From positions 62,001-126,000 of the forward strand of contig RCSZ01000013.1 of assembly GCA_014898425.1 (NCBI GenBank): 64,000 nucleotides of DNA. Direction: 5' to 3'. The translations under genes and the position numbers were made by a program. Shown one piece after another: positions 20,294 through 30,810 of this stretch. How positions within the stretch are numbered: position 1 is the stretch's first letter; each line of letters starts with the position of its first letter. The stretch is from Botryotinia globosa (taxonomy: Eukaryota > Ascomycota > Leotiomycetes > Helotiales > Sclerotiniaceae). The notes beneath the pieces were generated by a model, which was given only the letters and a program-made list of their open reading frames with translations, was not told the DNA's origin and did not search any database.

Positions 20294-21552
20294 AGTCGAA
20301 TACTCTACTTTCGGGCCACCCCTCTTTTGGGCCACCCTTTTATATTAAAACTCATTTTTTTGGTTTATTAATATTTCTATTAATATTAAATATAATTTAA
20401 TAAAAATTGATATTTATATAATTCAAACTATTCTAAAATTACATTAAAATTTTAGATTTATAATATTTTTGTGGATCGATTTTTAAAGCTTCAAAATATC
20501 GATTTTCAATTTATATAAAAATTTTATACAAATTTAAAATTTTATAATAACTTTTTGTTATAAATTTATAAGATGTTTATTTCGAAAGATTTTGAAAAAA
20601 ATAAAAAATTGTTTATAAATGAATATTTAAAAAGATGTTCTCAAAATTGTAAGGATTATCTATATTATTTTAAATTTATTGTAAGAGTTCTAGCTTCTCC
20701 TCACCGCATATGTAACGCTTTTCCAGCTAAAATATGGGATTATTCAATTTTTTATACCCTAGTTTATTTCTTATTATAAAAGATAAAATTAGATTTTTTT
20801 AAAAAAAATGTTATTTAATTAATCAAATTTTATAAAAAAATAAATAGAATATTTTTTTTATTTTTTGAAATAGAATTTGAAAGAGTTAAAGTTGAAAATT
20901 CTAAATTTTGATGAAAATTCGCTTATTTTGTATAAGGAAAACGTTACATGTTAGAATTTTTGAAAAAATTCGATTTCAATATTATATAATTATTCAACAA
21001 AAATAATAAAAAATATTTCGAATAATTTTTTATATTTTGATTTCAATTATTTATTATTTTCGATTTTTTAAAAAAGAAAATATAAAGATTTGATTGAAAT
21101 ATTCAATATAATAATTTGTATAGGAAAACCTCATTTTTGTAGGGATTTTGTTACATTTGTTACAGAGGTGCGGTGAGCAAGTGCCAGAATTCTTATATTA
21201 TATTTCTATATTTATTTATTCGAAAAGAAAATTGAATTTCTATATAAATTCAAATTTGAATTTTTTCAAAAGGATGTGTAGTTTTCTTTTAATAATTATT
21301 AATTATATAAAAGTTTTAAATTTATATGTAATTTCTATATAAATTCAAAAATCGATATTTTAAAGCTTTAGATTTTAATTTAAAAAGATTCTCAAATTCT
21401 AATATAAGTTTAGAATAGTTTGAATTATATATATTAAAATTTTTATAAAATTATATTCAATATTGATAGAAATATTAATAGATTAAAAAAGTGATTTTTG
21501 ATGTAAAATGATGGCTCAAAAAAGGGGTGGCTCGAAAATAGAGTAGTCGACT
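20294..21552. mobile_element. TA-flanked TIR element copy 1 (outer, ~750 bp) interrupted by a 510-bp element
   Basis: The left end AGTCGAATACTCTACTTTCG and the right end (reverse complement AGTCGACTACTCTATTTTCG) are inverted repeats that extend inward for about 200 bp (CCACCCCT, then TATTAATATTTCTAT blocks). TA dinucleotides flank both ends (20292-20293 and 21553-21554), fitting Tc1/mariner/pogo-type target duplication. The interior is very AT-rich and has no transposase, so it is non-autonomous or destroyed by RIP. Without the nested element it would be 749 bp. Confidence 0.85.
20684..21193 (+). mobile_element. Nested TA-flanked TIR element, copy 1 (510 bp)
   Basis: The ends AGAGTTCTAGCTTCTCCTCA and, inverted, AGAATTCTGGCACTTGCTCA both lead into CCGCA. 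TA lies on both sides (20682-20683, 21194-21195). A near-identical 511-bp copy lies at 25229-25739 in opposite orientation. No coding capacity is seen, so it is MITE-like. Confidence 0.88.
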
Positions 21553-22308
21553 TAGTCTGATGTCGGAGTGATTCTTTTTAATCGACCGGGAGTATTATCA
21601 TCTCGAATTCAAGGGTAATAGGAAAAGGTAGTGGACTCCTGATTTGCAATAGATCAATTATTCTTATTTATCTATACATAATCGATCCTTCTGCTGAGAG
21701 TTCAATGCAATCACTGAATATACACAAAATGTTGGAAATTAAATCCAAAGGACTGAGAACGTAGAGCACGATGAGTTTACAACAGCGCCGAGTCAATAGA
21801 TTTAGAAGAGCGGGTAAAGAAAAAGAGGATACACATTAATCTTTTGGGAGATCTAAGCTTGATTCCCGTTTCCCTTCCCTAGCTCTCAATCACATCAATA
21901 TCTACTGTATCTGGACGAAATAGTATGATCCTAAATAATTGCAAATCCACTGTAATATTCTTGTTTATACACTTCTTCGAAGAATTTTCGTGTTCATCAG
22001 ATGTGAAAACTATATACGAGGTAAATCTCATAAGAGAGATTGTGTCTTTTTTCTAACTAATTACAATTCTTGGAAACTTACAACCCAGCTTTTCAGGATC
22101 TTGGGGAGTGGATGATGATAACGAATTCCATTCGCTATTGTTGATATTTCTTCAGTATCCCCTCCTTCTCAACACATCATATTCATAGTATTGCCGCAAA
22201 AAGAACAAACCAAGTCCTAGGATATCGGTTGCAATAATGAAATCAAACACCAAGACAGACGCCATTGCCCGAAAATTGTAAAACAAAACCAAGCAATATT
22301 GAAAATCC
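21553..22308. other. Intergenic region
   Basis: About 750 bp, mildly AT-rich, between the first TIR element and the 3' end of the HET pseudogene. Nothing recognised. Confidence 0.4.
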
Positions 22309-24199
22309 TCACTCGAAAACTCCATTCTGCATATCATCCATCAATTCCCCTGCCATTACACCATGAACATAGCACGGCCCGATTAACTCGTAAGTTCCAT
22401 CTTGACTCTGTCGCAAAACCACTAGTCCGTCCATGCCATACAGTATACATGTCGCATCTCCACATTGGGTATCATTTGGCACATGGCCAATGTATCCGGA
22501 CGCCGTCACGAGGAGCCTTCGATCTATGACAGTATTTCAAAGTGACCCTTTAATGTCCTAAATTCTTCGTTGGGATTATCTACATAAGCGTCAATATTTG
22601 GCTCACAGACATCCATTGCAATAGTTACCCAGTCACTGAAGGATTTTCCGCCAAATTTTAGCATTGCATTCTTGGCGTGAAAAGACTTGACTTCGTCAAA
22701 TTGATCCCATTTCCAGATATTTTTGAAAGGCCATTCTTCCCTTGATATCACCACTGACGTGAACATGAAATACACGGCTTCGCTCACAGAAGTCGCTTTG
22801 GTATGAACGTCTGTTCGAGACGATACTAGCGTATTCCAAATAGCATGTAAGAGGTCATTCTTACTGGGGTAACGCGAGTTATCTGTAGTTGATTGCTGTA
22901 GAATTTTATGGCTGGCCAGAGGAGGAAGAGTCGAGTTGTCTAGAGGATGCGATTTAGCCCCAAAGATAGCTGAGCCCAGGCCGTCAACAACGTCTAATAT
23001 TATTCCTCTAGCCGAGAGAACATTAGCTTCTACCTTTACTCCAGAAGGCTGCATTGTTCCGGATGCCATGAATACATGATATGTATCTAGATCTTCCCAT
23101 GGAAAATTCATCAATTCATACATATCTGAATTTGAAGTGAAGTCAGGAGCCCAGGACGGCAGACCATTCATTCGACAATACTCCGATAACATGCAGATCA
23201 CATTCAGGCATCTTCGTTTTTCTATAAGACCTTGAACTACGTCTTGGAGAACCGACTGAATGGGGTTAGTATAATCAGGGCTCACGATATCGCGATCTTC
23301 TGCAAGGCCTAATAGATACGGTCTCGGGGATCGGAACAAAGAGAATATCTATCCCAAATCAATAGCTGAGCCAGTTGAACTTTGAGATCAAATTCTCTTC
23401 TTTTTCTAATGAGGGAGATCACACCAATTCTTTCCATGGCGGTAAGAGTTCTGAGGGTTAACGTGCCAGGTGGAACTATCCAATTTGTTCCAAGAAAATA
23501 AGAGTGACACCTTATTTTTCTAATCAAGTCCCATATGACAGAAATAGTGCCATGATGTAGAGAGATATACTTCGCAAGTACAATCTCTTGCAAAACCCAA
23601 GACCTCTCCCACCATTCTTTTGAGTAGAACTCATTCATCGCCCGCGAAGAATTGTCATCCGACCATAGCGCCCATTTTGAGTCGAGCAATATGATATCAC
23701 TATTGTATCTATTCCGATCTAATCTGCTTAGGATGCCACGCAATTTGAGTGCATCGCTTTCAATCCTGGGTGCCCCAATCCACACAATGACTGTTTCAGC
23801 AGAGGAATAAATCATACCCATACGCTTGACTTCAATCGCTTGCTCTATTAAATCATTTTGGTCGATACGAATTGCATCCACCCACAGGAAAGCTGGTTGT
23901 TGTGATTCAGCCTTCATGTTGCTTGTCAACTGCCTCAAGCATTCTGCAAGATTGGCATGAACCATCACTTCGACATCATTCACAACAATTGGTGATAATC
24001 GAGCTGAAGTTCCCCAGGCATATGAGAGGGCATTGTATCTTCTCTCCTGCTGGAATAGAATTCTTGACTGTAGTACTGAGTCCGATTGTTGGTCTTGTGA
24101 ATCTGATTGTGTTTGGAAAAGTGTGCATGATGCTAAATCTGATAAATGATGTCGTGGATATAGTCTTAGTAAACCAATTTCATCCAGATCTCGATTCAA
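22309..24199 (-). pseudogene. HET-domain protein pseudogene with two frameshifts and no start codon
   Basis: The HET domain is clear: RRYNALSYAWG, LWVDAIRIDQND, EVKRMGMIYSSAETVIVWIG and WWERSWVLQEIVLA, in 24199-23309. The conserved SDPRDRIY...LLGLAED junction is broken by an indel near 23300-23320, where the frame changes. A second break occurs at about 22511-22525, before the C-terminal GDATCILYGMDGLVVLRQ block that ends at 22309. The frame has a TAA directly upstream and no ATG before the HET domain. All blocks are in the right order, so the gene was intact recently. Sequencing indels remain possible, but three separate defects favour a pseudogene. It lies between the two TIR-element insertions. 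Confidence 0.78.
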
Positions 24200-24657
24200 A
24201 GGTCGATACAGCGATTAAGGCACTCCCCTTGATCGATTATGCTTTTGTGATGTGCTGAATGATTTTGTTGAATCGGGTCGAATAGTGGTTCTATAGCGAG
24301 ATAATAAAATATGTATGGATTGTAATAAAAGTACTAATAATATTGGATTTCGCAATGTATTAAATAACGATCGAAGGTTGCGCAGAATGATGTTCTTCTT
24401 TCGAAAGAATGAAGAGAATAATAAATATAGTGAAGTAGGTGCTAGGGTTTTGATATCATGTGCTGCGTACAACAGTTCTTGAGGATGCGGACGGGTAACA
24501 TTGTTCTTTCGGAAGAAGGAAAGAAATGAAGAATACGATGACGGAGATATTGGCATATTTGGATTTCGTGATATTTTTAAATGATTCTTGAGTGACGTTT
24601 ATCTTCCCAAGTATGAGAGAATGTACTGCATCCAAGATATTGCTGGCAGAGATTATA
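24200..24657. other. Upstream region of HET pseudogene
   Basis: About 460 bp of AT-leaning sequence up to the second TIR element. It contains a loose repeated TTCTTTCGAAAGAA-like motif at 24392-24407 and a related one near 24506. No gene is supported. Confidence 0.4.
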
Positions 24658-25962
24658 AATCGATTACTCTATTTTCGAGCCACCCCTTTTTCGAGCTACT
24701 CTTTTATACCAAAAATTACTTTTTTAGTTTATTAATATTTCTATTAATATTGAATCTGATTTGATAAAAATATATATATATATATTTCCAAACTATTTTA
24801 AGCTTATATTAGAATTTTTAGATTTTTAGGATTTTCTAGATTGAGATTTTTAAATTCATGTAAAAATCATATACAAATTTCAAACTTTTATATAATCTTT
24901 AATAATTTTTTTAATAATGATTATTAAAAGAAAATTATATATCTTTTTGAGAATTTCAAATCTAAATCTGTTTAGAAAAAAAATCCAAATAAATAATTAA
25001 ATATAAAGATATAATATATTATAAGTTCAGAGCATGTAATAATCCCTACAATTTTGAGGGTGTTTCTTCAAATATATATTTATAAACAATTTTTTATTTT
25101 TTCAACATTTTTCGAAACAAATATCTTATAAATTTATAACAAAATTTTATAATTTATTTTTAGCTATTTTTACTTAAAAGTTATTATAGATTTTATAAAA
25201 TTTAATTTTTTTATGTGATTTATATATAAGAGTTCTAATCCTTGCTCACCGCACCCCTGTAACAAACGTGATAAAATCCCCGCAAAAATGAGGTTTTCCT
25301 ATACAAACTATTGTATTAAATATCTCATTCAAATCTTTATATTTTCTTTTCAAAATTCGAAAATGATAAATAATTATAATTGAAATATGTGAAAAAATTA
25401 TTCGAAATATTTTTCACAATTTTTATTGAATAATTATCTAATATTAAAACAAAATTCTTCCGAAAATTCTAGCATATAATATTTTTCCCATATAAAATAA
25501 GCGAATTTTCATAAAAATTTATAATTTTGAACTTTAACTTCTTCAAATCCTATTTAAAAAATTAGAAAAAAATATTCTATCAATCTTTTTATAAGATTTC
25601 ATTAATTAAATATAACTTTTTAAAAGAGTTTCTAATTAATCTTTTATTATAGTAAATAAACTAGGGTATAAAAAGTTGAATAATCTCATATTTTAGTCAG
25701 AAAAGCGTTACATGTGCGGTGAGCAGGAGCTAGAACTCTTAAATTGAAAATCGATATTTTGAAGCCTCAGAAATCGATCTACAAAAATCCTAAAACTCTA
25801 AAAAATTAATATAAACTTAGAATAGCTTAAATTATATAAACATAAACTTTTATTAAACTATATTCAATATTGATAGAGATATTAATAGACTAAAAAGTGA
25901 TTTTTGGTGTAAAAGGGTGGCCCAAAAGAGGGGTGGTCCGAAAGTGGGGTGGGTATTCAACT
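24658..25962. mobile_element. TA-flanked TIR element copy 2 (outer, ~794 bp), inverted relative to copy 1, interrupted by a 511-bp element
   Basis: The left end AATCGATTACTCTATTTTCG matches the right end of copy 1. The right end (reverse complement AGTTGAATACCCACCCCACT, then TTTCGGACCACCCCT) matches the left end of copy 1. TA dinucleotides flank it (24656-24657, 25963-25964). Very AT-rich, no transposase. The nested element sits about 223 bp from the right end, a different place from copy 1. Confidence 0.85.
25229..25739 (-). mobile_element. Nested TA-flanked TIR element, copy 2 (511 bp)
   Basis: It begins AGAGTTCTAATCCTTGCTCA and ends GAGCAGGAGCTAGAACTCT, with TA at 25227-25228 and 25740-25741. 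It shares the internal GTAACGC and TAGGGTATAAAAA blocks with the copy at 20684-21193, in reverse orientation. Confidence 0.88.
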
Positions 25963-26113
25963 TATAGTTCGCCTCATTGGAAAGAAGATATTCGGCAAAG
26001 TAATATATAACGGTGTTAAGGTATCTAGTATACGGTGTTATCTATAAGAGTAGCGACAACACTAAATAATCCCAACTAAAACATTATGCCGTTCCATGGC
26101 TAAAACTATAGGT

Positions 26114-27852
26114 TCAGAAATCGGTGTCTTTCAACCTAGTCATATCTAATGACAGCTTCCAAATTTTACCCTCTCTTTCCTTATCATAAGCATGAGGAGC
26201 TCAACCAGGTAGTGCAAACAGTTGATCTGGAGTCCATGGGCCCGCAATCTGCACGTCATCCAGATACTTTCCACCATCTCCTTCCAAGCACTTGACCATT
26301 GCCCCCCCATACTGTTGTTGCAGCACCCTGCTCGGGTGATTAAAGACTTCCATCAAAGCCCCCCTGACTTCTTAGATCCGCAATGTCTTCAGCGTTCATG
26401 GAATCCCAAAAGGGCGTAACAATACCGCCTAGGTGCAATGAAAAGGCATGCAGATGCTTTGAACCTTATCGACGTTCAATTTCATTGACCATCCACATGT
26501 TGCATGGTTTGCTGCTTCCATATGCTCTCCACTTATTGTAGCACCCAGTGAGGTTTATATTATCAAGATCTGGCTCCCCACGACGGTGTCCAAAGAGGAG
26601 AGGTTGATAACACGCGAAGCGAATTCGGGAGTTGCCGAAGCGAGGAGTGTAGGTTTGAGAAGATAGAAGAGGAGAAAGTGGGACAGATGGTTAGTCTAGT
26701 CTGGAATTGTGATTCAAAGCCATCCTCTGTCACAGTCTCAGGTACAGCCATGATGCCAGCGTTGTTGATCACGATGTTCAACGTTCGACTCCGCTCGAGG
26801 AAACTTGTAGTATCCCTGTGATAGCAAAGCTGTCACTTGCAATGAAAAGAAATTCAATATAAATCTCTATACAAATTTTGGAATATATATATTATAATAT
26901 TAATAATATAACTATTAGTAATAATGTATTTTATTTATTAATAATAAATTGAATCGACACTTTTTATAACCCATTTATTCTTGAATTTTAATAGAAAAAA
27001 ATAAAATAAAAACTCTAAAAAAAACCTTTAGGATTCTTAGATCTCTGATCGAGCTGTAAGAGAAATGAATAGAGGTATTAAGTATAAAAAAAATTAAAAA
27101 AATATAGATTTAAAATTAAATAAAAGGAAAAAAAGATAAGTGGAGAATTTAAAGAGTAAATGGAAGGTATTAGTCAAAAACTTAAAGAGAAAGGGATTTC
27201 TATTTCTTGTTATTTTCAATTTATTTTTTAATCAAAAGCTTTATTATTATACTATATGATATAGAATATACTATATAAATAAGAGAATCAAGCAATTCTA
27301 AAATATATATACACATATATTTTATTGATTATTAATCTAATTCAACAAATAAACTTTCAATTTTCAAAATCCAAGAAATTTTATTAAACCCCTTCAAAAC
27401 AAAATTCTTTTGTTTAATACCAAAAAAAATTGATTTTATTAATATTTTAAAACCGATTTTCTTAATATATAAATAAACATGTAAGATTTTATAATGACGG
27501 ATGAATCAATAAGTTCATTAACCACGGAATCTGTTACTAAAGGGCATGCACGCACACTTTTGAGCGAAGTCTGATCCATCTCTAAGAGGTGTACATATGG
27601 TGATTCAGCAACCTCACCGAGGGTTGCTCTTGCTTAGGTCAAATTCCGAGCTGTGAGAAAGAGAGTAGCACCTGTTGCAAGCATTGCGCGCGCAGTCTCT
27701 ATACCCAAACCTGCAGAGCACCCAGTAATAATCACAACTTTATCCTTGAGCTTTCCCTCGAGCTCCTCATCTTTGACAACTTGCAATGCTGTTGGGCGCT
27801 GATCTCCCGGGCCGAGGAGTTTCTCGTGAGCTTCGGCGTATCTGCTTGATAT
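26114..27852 (-). pseudogene. Short-chain dehydrogenase/reductase pseudogene interrupted by AT-rich DNA
   Basis: The N-terminal part (27852 to about 27540) encodes RYAEAHEKLLGPGD, then the Rossmann motif KVVIITGCSAGLGIETA and MDQTSLKSVRAC. The C-terminal part (about 26815-26114) encodes TLNIVINNAGIMAVPETVTE, RVINLSSLDTVV, the YGSSK catalytic block and the tail KLSLDMTRLKDTDF. About 700 bp of AT-rich DNA separates the halves. Further damage: the likely start codon reads ATA (27852-27850) instead of ATG, a 5-bp tandem duplication AGTCT AGTCT at about 26692-26701 shifts the frame, and an in-frame TAA follows NEIERR. Family members are NAD(P)-dependent oxidoreductases of the retinol-dehydrogenase-like type. 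The substrate is unknown. Confidence 0.82.
26815..27535. other. AT-rich insertion inside the SDR pseudogene
   Basis: About 700 bp at visibly higher AT than the flanking exon sequence, with no open frame. No clear terminal repeats or target duplication were found by eye, so the exact ends are approximate. Probably a degraded transposon fragment. Confidence 0.5.
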
Positions 27853-28548
27853 TTTGAATGCGATGACTTCGAAGTGAAAGAAGGGAAACTTGAATACTTG
27901 CTACAGAGGTAGACAGGAGGAAAAACGGTGTTGGTCGATACAGATCACCTTGAATTTAAGCAAGTCACATTGGGTTAACTTATGGTCAAGATATTGTACC
28001 CTGGCCAGTGAAACTTTTCTCTGCCCGGACATATTGGCGGAGATACTTAAGGAAGCCATGAAACCTTTCAGACGAAGAAGTGAGACCTATTTTTATGCTT
28101 TGCGGGGCTAGAAAAAGTGGTAAAGTGTTTAAGACATTCTATTAAGGTTTTTTAGATCATCTATTTTGGAGTTATGGATCCACTCGTGTAGTTAGGACTC
28201 AGAGAATTTAGGGCCGAGCTACTGATGCACGATGCTTACGACCAAATTTCCTAATTGAGCAACTTCTCTTCGGAAGGTATATCTCTTGAATCATTTGATT
28301 TTTTCAGTCCTGGACAGAAAAATCATAATGTATGGCGATCTCACCCTGTGTTCAGCAGCTATAGTAGATATGGTAAAGTGTAAAAAGTGACTGACAATAT
28401 CGGAAGTTGTACTCTAACTCATCGCCTCTCAATATATAAAGCATAAATAATGCACAAGATGCACACAATCAAAATCAAACTTTTTGATTCATCGCGCTTC
28501 CGTTGATCATAACATTATCTTCTTCCTGCCACTCCAGTAGTATTAATC

Positions 28549-29708
28549 ATGTCTATCAAAATGCAACATATGAGGTACGCTCAAGCTCATTACACACCGA
28601 ACCAATGCCCAGACAGAACCTAACGTTTCTCATAGAGTTGGAAGCTCCGGACTCAAAGTCTCCAATATCATAATTGGCTATATGACCTACGGCGACAAAA
28701 ACTGGTAACCCTGGGTCCTGGCACAAGAAGAGGCATTCCCAATTCTCAAGCATGCATATGATTCTGGTATCAACACATTCGATGTCGCCGATGTGTATTC
28801 CAATGGACGATCAGAGGAGATCCTTGGCGCCTTCTTGAAATAGTATAATATTCCGCGGAACAAAGTTGTCATCATGACCAAAGTATTCGATTTTGTTGAT
28901 CCTGCGAGAGGAGCTGTTGATGCCGCTGGTCAAGGAATAAACGATGGCGATCAGGTGAATGAAGTCGGACTATCAAGAAAGCACATCTTTGACGCTGTAG
29001 ATGCCAGCATTGCCCGCCTCGGTACTTATATTGACGTTCTCCAAACACACCGTCTTGATCGCGAAGTATCCCTCGATGAAACTATGAAAGCCTTAAATGG
29101 CATCGTCGAGAGTGAGAAAGCTAGACATATAGGTGGTAGCTCTGTAAGTCTTCTGCAGTCCATGGATTAATACAACAAATCTTGCTAATATTGTTGTTGT
29201 AGATGGCGGCCTGGGAGTTCCAAATGGCGCAAAACATAGCCGAAAAACACAACTGGCATAAGTTCATCTCAATGCAAGGCTTCTACAATCTGCTCTATCG
29301 CGAAGAAGAGCGCGAGATGAGATGAACGCATATTGCAGAGAAACCAATATTGGCCTCTTGCCTTGGTCGCCACTCGCCGCTGGTGTGCTCGCCCACTGTT
29401 GGGAAGATCGCACCGATGAACGTGAAAAGAGTGATGCTTTCTTGAAGTTACTCTTCCGTAGCAAGCATCTTGAATTTGATCGAGAAATTGTGCGAAGGGT
29501 AGAAGAATTGGCTGCTAAAAGGGGTTCTAGCATGGCCATCATTGCAATTGCTTGGATTATATCAAAGGGAGGAATGGCGCCTATTTGTGGATTATACAAC
29601 AAACAGCAGGTGGATGATAGCGTGAAAGCTTTAAATGCTCAACTCACCGAACAGGAAAGCAAATATTTGGAGGAGGCTTATGTTCCAAAATCTGTCATGG
29701 GCTATTGA
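28549..29708 (+). pseudogene. Aldo/keto reductase pseudogene
   Basis: From the ATG at 28549 (MSIKMQHMR) a short intron (about 28575-28636) leads to VGSSGLKVSNIIIGYMTYGD. Then come NTFDVADVYSNGRSEEILG, VIMTKVFDF, DVLQTHRLD, a second intron (29144-29202), GFYNLLYREEERE and GLLPWSPLAAGVLA, ending at the TGA at 29708. Asp, Tyr, Lys and His of the catalytic tetrad are all still visible. Three defects kill it: TAA after GDKNW, TAG after GAFLK (both at expected Gln codons, CAA/CAG to TAA/TAG, RIP-type), and a 5-bp tandem duplication GATGA GATGA at 29316-29325 that shifts the frame. The intact family reduces aldehydes and ketones with NADPH. The block pattern is closest to the fungal versiconal-hemiacetal-reductase-like branch. 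Confidence 0.85.
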
Positions 29709-29766
29709 GTGGATGCATAGACTGTGTGCATCTCAGGTGTCTATCAACAATTGCAATACAACCTAA

Positions 29767-30122
29767 GGGCCTGTTCGGATTGTTTTTTTAATTTGTTAGC
29801 AAAATAATATATTGACTAACAATTTAGACTAAATTTGTAAATATAAGGTTGAAATTTGTAATCTACAAAATGTAGAGTGATAGTATGTTGATAAATGTTA
29901 ATCAAAATTATATTAGAGATTTGATAAGATTGTTATACAAATTTTCAAATTTGTTGATTAACATTTTGTAATTCTTTATAGCTTAATATTAGTGTTCGAT
30001 TTATTGCTTTTTTTATTAATATAAATTGTTGAATAATATTTGCATTCAGTAAATGCTTATTTAGACCTATATTGTCAACAAATATAGCCCAATATCGCCT
30101 AAAAATCGATCCGAATGAGCCC
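29767..30122. mobile_element. PIF/Harbinger-like (Tourist-type) MITE, 356 bp
   Basis: The ends are GGGCCTGTTCGGATTG and, inverted, GGGCTCATTCGGATCG, flanked on both sides by TAA (29764-29766 and 30123-30125), the 3-bp target duplication typical of this superfamily. The interior is AT-rich and partly palindromic and has no coding capacity. It lies about 60 bp downstream of the aldo/keto reductase pseudogene. Confidence 0.85.
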
Positions 30123-30810
30123 TAAGGTTAATTGTTATATAAAATTTATTAAAAGTTGAAGTACCTTAGGGGTTCGAATCCCCCCCCCAAATAGTTATGC
30201 AATTGCAGAAAAAAGTGATTTTAGAACCCAGGTCTGAGAAAGTTCATTCTTCGACCTGATCAAGTTAGATGATATTCTGGAAATAACCTAACCAATCAGG
30301 CATTCTGAGCTCACGTAGCTGGAGTCTTTCGTTGTCTACGTACGCTCCGTCGTTTGTTCTCAATAGAATCATTCCCGCGACGACCCTGAGAACGATAGCC
30401 TCCCACAATGCTCTTCCTCTCAGAGAAGAATGAATCCAGACAATATCACAGGCTAGGGACATATGAAGAAACATTTGTCAGACCCAGAATAAGGATCGAA
30501 ATACACATCAGTTCTCAATCAGAAAAGAGATTTCAGGAGAAAACAATTATCAAAATTAATCTAATCATATTTATCTATGTCAATTCTCACCATAATCATA
30601 ACACACAATTCCCGCCATTTCATACCCGACAATACCAGATTAAGATTAAAACAAATAAAGCGTTGTAAGATAAAAATAAAGAAAGAGACGACTTCGAAGC
30701 AGTACACTAGCTCAAACCCGAGTCCGAACAATGCTTCGTTCTCTCTCTGCACGCCTCCTAGTGTCTTTATCTCGTTGTTTGGCTCACTCTTTGTTCGATA
30801 GACTTTGGGT
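30123..30810. other. Intergenic region with a tRNA T-arm-like fragment
   Basis: About 690 bp without a supported gene. At about 30167-30188 the sequence AGGGGTTCGAATCCCCC has the form of a tRNA T stem-loop, but no other tRNA arms could be fitted around it. Confidence 0.35.

Noticed and set aside
24215..24556. Minus-strand 113-aa frame upstream of the HET pseudogene
   Set aside because: Low-complexity Ser/Leu-rich composition, no domain, ends at the stop directly before the HET frame.
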